DNA from: an uncultured Prevotellaceae bacterium
Lineage (GTDB): Bacteria; Bacteroidota; Bacteroidia; Bacteroidales; Bacteroidaceae
Reading direction: 5' to 3'
Length of the DNA stretch: 37,415 bases
NCBI GenBank assembly: GCA_946186505.1
Contig: CAMHNI010000001.1
Span: forward strand, 1-37,415
Positions 31,908-37,415 of this stretch are shown here, piece after piece; position 1 is the first letter of the stretch, and each line of letters begins with the position of its first letter. Under the pieces are notes generated by a model, which saw only the letters and a list, made by a program, of their open reading frames with translations, did no database searches and had not been told where the DNA came from. Both the position numbers and the translations under genes were made by a program.

Positions 31908-33650
31908 TTATTTTTTCAGATACCAGTTGGAACGGTCGGAGAGTATGCTGAAAAGTGTCTCGTCACGGGTGCCGTTACGCAGGCTGACGGGCGCTGCAAG
32001 ATAAGCTGCATCATTACGGCGCAGGGCGACACGCATGAGGTCGTAGAAACGGTAACCCTCAAAGGCTCCCTCCAACGCCATCTCGTTGATGATCATGTCC
32101 TCGACCAAAGGAATCTGGTAGGCGACAGTGTCGGCACGAGTAGCCAGAGTAGTGGTCGGCAGGGGAATCTTATAGAGGGTGTCGCAATCGGCTCTGCCAG
32201 AACCACGGGAGTGGATGCCTTGGGTATTCTCTATCGTGAAGTTGTCGCCGTCAAAACTGATAAGACTGCCGCCAGTGGCACGTTCGTAATCATCAATCTG
32301 TTTCTGAATGATGTCAGCGTAGAGACCGTACTTCAGGATGGCAAAGGCCGTCTGGGGAAAGCCCGCACGGTTTAGGGCTTCGGCGTAGCGCAGATAAAGC
32401 ATGCTAGTACGATAAAGTGTAACACCGGCCGAATTGAACTTGTCAATGCTCTGGATTTCGTTAGAAGTGCGGGCGAAGCGATCCTTGTTGCTTATCCGAT
32501 AGGAGTAAGTTGTACCGAAACGCAGGTCACCGATGTACTCGCTCTTTTCCAGATTCACCTTAGGTGCATAGATGGTGTCCTGAGAACCGTCAACCTTAGT
32601 GTAGAGCGCACAGTAGTTGGAAGCGGCAGAGAGCTGATACATGCGCTGGGTGGGCTTTGCACTGGCAAAATCCTGGTTGATGCTGGTGGAGTTGAAGATA
32701 TCGTTCAGCTGGCTCTTGATACCATAGAACTCATTGCTTTCCATGGGAATGTAGCAAAGACACTCGCTGTTGTTGTAACCGTAAGACAACGAACTTCTGA
32801 ACGACCTGAATTCTTTGGTTCTGACATCAGCCCAACTGGCAGTTGAGGTGCTTGTGGGGTGCGGGTCGGTGCGCAGTGCGAGATAATCATGATAGTAGGT
32901 AGCGGCTTCATTGTAGCGCCCGGCCCAAAGGCAGAGGTCGCCAAGCAGGGCACGCACGGGGATGAAGAACTTCTGTGAGTTCATGTCGTTGATCTGTCCG
33001 TAAACGGGTAGCTTAGTATCGACATAGTCCTTGATGTCATCAATGAAGTAATTGCATATTTCGGTGATGGACTTGGGACTTAGATTCATGGCGTTCTCGG
33101 ACTCAATCTCGGTGAGCACAGGCTCGGTGACGAGAGGCACGTTGCCATAGACGAGAGCCAACTGAAGATAAGTCCATGCCCGGAAAGCCTTGACAGCAGC
33201 ATATTCAGCCTCGAACACCTTACGGTCGTTCTTTACCAGATCCTTGTTGATGAACTTCAGGAAATAGTTACAGTTGTTGATGACTGCATAGTAGTCGCTG
33301 ATGCGGTTGTAGGCGTTCTGCTCGTCAATTGTGAAGTTGGCGATGGCCTTCAGGTCCTTGCTGGCCGAGGCAGTGGTCGTGGTCAGGTCGCTACGCAGTT
33401 CGCCTAGAAGTACGGTGCGGTCGGCGATGGCCTGCATCTTGTAAATGATACCCATGACACTATAGACGCTGTCAGTGGGGTGTTGCAAGGTGTTGTCCTC
33501 CAAGTTCTCCACCAGTTCGGAGTCGGTGTCCATGAGGTCGGAGCAGGAGGTGAGAGCCCACCCAAGCCCTCCCAAAGGGAGGAATGTTAACATGCCAGCA
33601 AGCCCCCAAATATGCGAAGTAATCCTATGTTTTAATGTTTGCATTTCCAT
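31908..33650 (-). CDS. RagB/SusD family surface glycan- or nutrient-binding lipoprotein
   Basis: 580 residues. The lipoprotein signal ends WALTSC with lipid-modified Cys36, followed by SDLMDTDSE. The SusD pattern of TPR-like helices is present (YNRISDYYAVINNCNYFLKF, EAEYAAVKAFRAWTYLQLALVYGNVPLVTEPV, FFIPVRALLGDLCLWAGRYNEAATYY) and the end is of the family type (LMRVALRRNDAAYL). SusD caps the SusC barrel and binds the ligand at the cell surface. It follows susC by 60 bp and is closed by a terminator. A palindromic repeat fragment (33568-33582) lies in the signal peptide, giving LPLGGLGW before the lipobox. The ligand is not known; no glycosidase is in the unit. Confidence 0.93.
   Translation of the reverse strand: MEMQTLKHRITSHIWGLAGMLTFLPLGGLGWALTSCSDLMDTDSELVENLEDNTLQHPTDSVYSVMGIIYKMQAIADRTVLLGELRSDLTTTTASASKDLKAIANFTIDEQNAYNRISDYYAVINNCNYFLKFINKDLVKNDRKVFEAEYAAVKAFRAWTYLQLALVYGNVPLVTEPVLTEIESENAMNLSPKSITEICNYFIDDIKDYVDTKLPVYGQINDMNSQKFFIPVRALLGDLCLWAGRYNEAATYYHDYLALRTDPHPTSTSTASWADVRTKEFRSFRSSLSYGYNNSECLCYIPMESNEFYGIKSQLNDIFNSTSINQDFASAKPTQRMYQLSAASNYCALYTKVDGSQDTIYAPKVNLEKSEYIGDLRFGTTYSYRISNKDRFARTSNEIQSIDKFNSAGVTLYRTSMLYLRYAEALNRAGFPQTAFAILKYGLYADIIQKQIDDYERATGGSLISFDGDNFTIENTQGIHSRGSGRADCDTLYKIPLPTTTLATRADTVAYQIPLVEDMIINEMALEGAFEGYRFYDLMRVALRRNDAAYLAAPVSLRNGTRDETLFSILSDRSNWYLKK
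33568..33582. repeat. Palindromic repeat fragment in the SusD signal peptide
   Basis: CCTCCC-AAA-GGGAGG within a longer GC-rich stretch (33561-33583) encodes part of FLPLGGLGW in the signal peptide. The pattern is like intergenic CCCTCCC/GGGAGGG palindromes common in this group. Confidence 0.6.
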
Positions 33651-33710
33651 ATCCTTTTTTTGTTAATATATCAAGCTTTAATATCTATCCCACATCCCTC
33701 CGGTAAGCTT

Positions 33711-36700
33711 TTACAGATTTATCTTCACACCCAATGCGAAGGAACGGGCACTGGCCAGTAGGCCGCGGTCGATACCCTGAAGGAGGACATTGCCGCTGAC
33801 GCCGCAGTCAGGATCGCAACCTAAGTAGCGTGTCAAGGTGAAGAGATTGTAGGCGCCGCCCCAAAGGGTAATACCCTGTAGGTAGGTGCTGGTGATGGGA
33901 ATGGTGTAGCTCAGCGTGATGTTGCTCAGACGCAGGTAGCTGCCGTCCTCTATCCAGCGGTCGCTGAAGCGTGCGTTGCCCATCGGGTCGCCAAAGCTGA
34001 TGCGTGGCATGTCGGTTGTCTGACCTTCGCCAGTCCAGTGCGACAGCATGGCCGTCGTCTGGTTGTAGAAGCGTGAGCCGCTCTCCAACAGCGAGCGCTG
34101 GTAATTATATACATCGTTGCCTAAGGAGTAGCGCATGACGGCGCTGAGCACCCAGTTCTTCCAGTTCAGCCGGGTGTAGATGTTACCGTAGATGTCGGGA
34201 TTGGGATCGCCGATGACAAAGCGGTCCTGCTCGTTGATGATGCCGTTGCCATCCTTATCGACGAAACGCATGTCGCCGGCACTGAAGTACTCGCGCTGGT
34301 CACGGTCGTTCACCTGATAGTATCCGTCGGCATCGGCATCAGCCTGTGTGGCATAGACACCCTGAGTCTTGTAGCCGTAGAACACGCCGGCGGCTGTACC
34401 TACTTGGGAAAGGACGGTGGCACCGTATGCCTGTGTTTCGAAGGGCTTATCGTTGTCGGGCAGTGATGTAATCTTGTTTACATAGTGTCCGGCAGTAGCA
34501 CCAAGTTCCCAGCAGAAGTCCTTCAGGTTGAGTGCCTTGATACCGAAGCCTGTCTCAAAACCTTCATTGACAAGCTTACCGTCGTTGCTCCAATTGCTTG
34601 CCAGACCGCTGGTCCATGCCAACTCATGGAGGGTGAGCAGGTTCTGCGTCCAACCCTTGAAGTAGTTGAAGTGGATGTTCAGGCGGTTGCCCAGGAAGTT
34701 ACCTTCCAGCCCTGCAGTCAGACGACTGGTGGTCTCCCACTTGAGTGAGGTGTTGCCAATGTTGCCGATAGACTTGCCATCGACCTTCTGCGAAAGCATA
34801 TTGTTGGCCACGAAAAAGGTCTTCGAGGCGGTGTAGTCAACATTGTCGTTGCCCGTCACGTCAAAGCCCAGGTTCAGGCGCAGGTAGTCGATGCCCTTGA
34901 CATCCGCGAGCCACTTCTCATTGGTCAATACCCATGCGGCGTTAACACTGGGGAAGAGTCCCCAAACGACACCACCGAGTTTCAGGCCGTCGGCATCGTC
35001 GCCGAAGCACGAACTGGTCTCAGCCGAGAGTCCAGCCTCAACATAGTATTTCTCAGCCCAGTTGTAGTCGGCCTGAGCATACCACGTCAGGTCGCGGGCC
35101 TTGTCATCGGCACCCCATGTGCTGCGGTAGTTGCGGGCGTTTCCCGTGCTGGGATACTTGTCGTTACCGGTGTCGAAACCGCGCTGTGCTGTCAGTTTGT
35201 AACTGTTGCTCTGGTAGCGTATGCCGCCAAAGACATCAATCTTATGGGCACCATAGCGGTTACCCCAGGTCAGACGTGTGTCGCTCATGACGCTGTTCTG
35301 GCGTGCTGCCATACTCTGTGCCATGTTGGTGACCTGGATGTCGCTTGAAGTCATGAGGCGGAAAGGCGGTGTCCCTTCAAGGGGCAGGTAGTAGTTCTCG
35401 TTGGTGTTGACAAGCGAGAAGTTGAAGTGTTCGCTAAGAGAGAGATGCCTGTTGAACTGGTAACGCGGAGTCACGCTGAAACTGACCATACGGTTACCGG
35501 CCTGGTTACGATTCTCGCCGTCACCAAGTTGCAGGATGCCCAGAGGGTTGGGCAACCGCACCGAGTTGGCATAGATTTCGCCATCGTCTTCAAAAACTTT
35601 GCTTACGTAGTTGTCGGCATCGGCTAGGTAATGGCTTGAATTGCCGTTGATGTCGAAAGCGTATGGAGCCAGAAAGGGTGACTTGACCAGTGCGAGGAAA
35701 CTGGGCGCGGTGATGGTTCCCACGGAAAGGTCTTCCTTGGCACCATCATCGCGCAAATCCCTGGTGACATCGCTGTAGGAGGCGTCGAAGCGTACGTCGA
35801 GATGACGAATGACATTGATGTCACTGTTCAGTCGCATATTGAAGCGTGAAAAGGCATTGCCCCGGAGTGTGGCATCGCCAAGCGAGTAGCCCACCGACAG
35901 GTTGTAGTTGGCAACGTCATCACCACCCTGCACGTTGATGCCGTAGTTGGATACGAACGTGTTGTGGTAAACCTCGTCTGTCCAGTCGGTATTATTATGA
36001 TAGGTATTATAATAGTAGTTGGAGGGGTCGCTATTGACAAACTCCAAGTTCTTGATGTTGGGCGTAAGTCCCGAGAGCATCTCGGTAGCATAGAGTCGGT
36101 AGTCCTCGGCACCCATCATCTTGGGCTGACGAGGCATCAGCTGGTACTGGCCGTTGATGGTCACATCAATCTTGGTAGCCATCGACTTGTTGCGTTTGGT
36201 CTTGATGAGCAGCACACCGGCGGCAGCCTTAGCACCGTAGAGGGCCGTACCGTTCTTCATCACGGTGACACTTTCGATGTCGTTGACGTTCAGGTTGGCC
36301 AGGATGTTGTTGTAATAACCCTCGTGAAGCATCTGGCGGTCGTACTGCATGTCAGTGATGACGCCGTCGATGACAACCAGCGGCTGGGCGTTGGCCTGCA
36401 GACTAGTGAGGCCGCCGATGAACATCGTGCTACCCATGGCCAACTGACCGCTGCGCGTCACAGAGTGGATATCGGCACCCAACTGCTCTGCCATGAGCGG
36501 GTCAATGCTCTGACGGGCGGTGTTGTCGAAGTCCTGTGCCGTGCGGGTGACATTTGACTGTGTTGTAGCCTGATAGATGGGACTGAAAACATTTGGGTAG
36601 AGCTGGGCATCGGTCTTATCGGCCTCACGTCCGATAGCCTTCTGCAAGAGCTGGTAGCCTTCGACACGCATACTGACGCTGCTCACGTATTCAGGAACTT

Positions 36701-36956
36701 TCAGTTCGTATGTACCTTTGTCATCGGTCATAGACGTATAGCTACGGTTACCGTAAGCTGTGACAATGACACCGGCCAACGGTTGTCCTGTAGCGGCATC
36801 AGTCACGGTGCCGCTCACCATCTTGTTTTGTTGAGCCTGACAGATTGAAGATTGAAGATTGAAGATTGAAGACTGAAGGCATAGAGCCACCACCAAAAAT
36901 CTTCTTGTCCAAGCTTCGTTCAAGAACTTTTTCATCATATTATTCATAAGCTTCAA
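33711..36956 (-). CDS. SusC/RagA family TonB-linked outer membrane transporter
   Basis: 1081 residues. A long signal region carries the repeat-encoded LQSSIFNLQSSIC. A carboxypeptidase-regulatory-like domain (about 46-125, VSGTVTDAATGQPLAGVIVTAYG) comes next. A plug domain (about 150-260) has PLVVIDGVI, NLNVNDIESVTVMKNGTALYGAKAAAGVLLIKTKR, hallmarks of SusC. The barrel (about 290-1081) ends SARSFALGVKINL. It imports ligands delivered by SusD using TonB energy. Downstream is susD; upstream, 3-4 bp away, is the end of another secreted protein, so the unit starts outside the window. Other in-frame ATGs (MNNMMKK) could be the start. Confidence 0.95.
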   Translation of the reverse strand: MKLMNNMMKKFLNEAWTRRFLVVALCLQSSIFNLQSSICQAQQNKMVSGTVTDAATGQPLAGVIVTAYGNRSYTSMTDDKGTYELKVPEYVSSVSMRVEGYQLLQKAIGREADKTDAQLYPNVFSPIYQATTQSNVTRTAQDFDNTARQSIDPLMAEQLGADIHSVTRSGQLAMGSTMFIGGLTSLQANAQPLVVIDGVITDMQYDRQMLHEGYYNNILANLNVNDIESVTVMKNGTALYGAKAAAGVLLIKTKRNKSMATKIDVTINGQYQLMPRQPKMMGAEDYRLYATEMLSGLTPNIKNLEFVNSDPSNYYYNTYHNNTDWTDEVYHNTFVSNYGINVQGGDDVANYNLSVGYSLGDATLRGNAFSRFNMRLNSDINVIRHLDVRFDASYSDVTRDLRDDGAKEDLSVGTITAPSFLALVKSPFLAPYAFDINGNSSHYLADADNYVSKVFEDDGEIYANSVRLPNPLGILQLGDGENRNQAGNRMVSFSVTPRYQFNRHLSLSEHFNFSLVNTNENYYLPLEGTPPFRLMTSSDIQVTNMAQSMAARQNSVMSDTRLTWGNRYGAHKIDVFGGIRYQSNSYKLTAQRGFDTGNDKYPSTGNARNYRSTWGADDKARDLTWYAQADYNWAEKYYVEAGLSAETSSCFGDDADGLKLGGVVWGLFPSVNAAWVLTNEKWLADVKGIDYLRLNLGFDVTGNDNVDYTASKTFFVANNMLSQKVDGKSIGNIGNTSLKWETTSRLTAGLEGNFLGNRLNIHFNYFKGWTQNLLTLHELAWTSGLASNWSNDGKLVNEGFETGFGIKALNLKDFCWELGATAGHYVNKITSLPDNDKPFETQAYGATVLSQVGTAAGVFYGYKTQGVYATQADADADGYYQVNDRDQREYFSAGDMRFVDKDGNGIINEQDRFVIGDPNPDIYGNIYTRLNWKNWVLSAVMRYSLGNDVYNYQRSLLESGSRFYNQTTAMLSHWTGEGQTTDMPRISFGDPMGNARFSDRWIEDGSYLRLSNITLSYTIPITSTYLQGITLWGGAYNLFTLTRYLGCDPDCGVSGNVLLQGIDRGLLASARSFALGVKINL
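36844..36878 (-). repeat. Heptanucleotide tandem repeat in the SusC signal peptide
   Basis: Five 7-bp units (ATTGAAG four times, then ACTGAAG, on the plus strand) encode LQSSIFNLQSSI. Since 7 is not a multiple of 3, gain or loss of one or two units shifts the frame ahead of the mature protein. Confidence 0.92.
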
Positions 36957-36959
36957 TTT

Positions 36960-37415
36960 TCAATTATCATTATTCTTTTTGGGGCGCAGGTAGATGCAGT
37001 CGAGAAGCATCTCACGAGAATAGTTCTTGGATTCTCTGGCAAGAATGCTGCATTGCAACTTGACCGTGTACTTGATGTTCGTCTCGCCGTAGTTGCATGC
37101 CGGGAAGGTGAAGTTCTCAGCCAGTACAACGGTATCAACCCGCGTGGGGTCAGTCATAAACTTCTTTTTATTACCATCATACGTCTGGGCAACACCTTTC
37201 TCATCAACATAGCTGATTTCGGTCAGGAACATACAGGGTTTCCCCTGAGCATTGGGGTCATAGACCGTCTGCGGCAGGATAACGGCACAGATGTCGTAGG
37301 TGCCGGCCAATGTGTTTTCCATTTTGAAAGTCATTGTCCAGTTGCTGTTATTACCGTTCGGAGTGATGATGAGATACTCGTTCTCCGATACACTGTCGGC
37401 AGCACAGACGCGTGT
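36960..37415 (-). CDS. C-terminal part of a probable surface protein upstream of susC (partial)
   Basis: The reading frame is open to the window edge (TRVCAADSVSENEYLIITPNG before the first internal Met), so the gene continues outside; about 151 residues are visible. It alternates hydrophobic and polar residues like a beta-sandwich (GTYDICAVILPQTVYDP, RVDTVVLAENFTFPACNYG) and ends MLLDCIYLRPKKNNDN. The pattern recalls the C-terminal domains of fasciclin-domain lipoproteins sometimes found in SusC/SusD units, but this is a weak resemblance. It ends 3-4 bp before the susC start, so it is in the same transcript. Any ATG inside this stretch is not the true start. Confidence 0.75.
   Translation of the reverse strand, partial: TRVCAADSVSENEYLIITPNGNNSNWTMTFKMENTLAGTYDICAVILPQTVYDPNAQGKPCMFLTEISYVDEKGVAQTYDGNKKKFMTDPTRVDTVVLAENFTFPACNYGETNIKYTVKLQCSILARESKNYSREMLLDCIYLRPKKNNDN

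Overview
The window looks like a chromosomal segment from a Bacteroidales bacterium, most probably Prevotella or a close relative. The reasons are a SusC/SusD pair, a one-protein hybrid two-component system, GH97 and GH115 glycosidases, a sigma/anti-sigma/TonB-receptor triad, a DUF4271 protein beside hemD, and several promoters that fit the Bacteroidetes form TTTG-N19/20-TAnnTTTG. Few genes show a Shine-Dalgarno sequence. All functional calls come from reading motifs by eye; no database search was possible.

Layout. 89-2259 (minus): a BlaI-type repressor and a BlaR1-type M56 membrane peptidase with overlapping ends. 2408-6482 (minus): ECF sigma factor, short membrane anti-sigma protein and TonB-receptor-like outer membrane protein, linked by ATGA overlaps. 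6590-11705 (plus): GH97 glycosidase, SF1 helicase, tRNA-dihydrouridine synthase and the broken start of a lipoprotein. 11705-12071: an inverted-repeat-bounded block around an 11-bp minisatellite with no stop codon in any frame. 12233-17379 (minus): a housekeeping cluster in transcription order metK, DUF4271, hemD, rnpA, yidD, tyrS, then tRNA-Gln from its own promoter. 17518-20370 (plus): a large M16 zinc peptidase. 20386-26973 (minus): a GH115 alpha-glucuronidase and a hybrid two-component regulator, suggesting glucuronoxylan use. 27188-31765 (minus): a 62-residue peptide and a 1459-residue secreted protein that joins an M6 metalloprotease to an Endonuclease I domain. 31908-37415 (minus): SusD, SusC and the 3' end of an upstream surface protein that runs off the window.

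The most unusual items are the protease-nuclease fusion, the inverted-repeat/minisatellite block that ends a lipoprotein gene, and short repeats embedded in frame in coding sequence. The last group includes a 7-bp repeat in the SusC signal peptide, a palindrome in the SusD signal peptide, and 9-bp and 7-bp repeats in the helicase. In two places (tyrS/tRNA-Gln and GH115/HTCS) the terminator of one gene overlaps the -33 element of the next promoter on the same strand.
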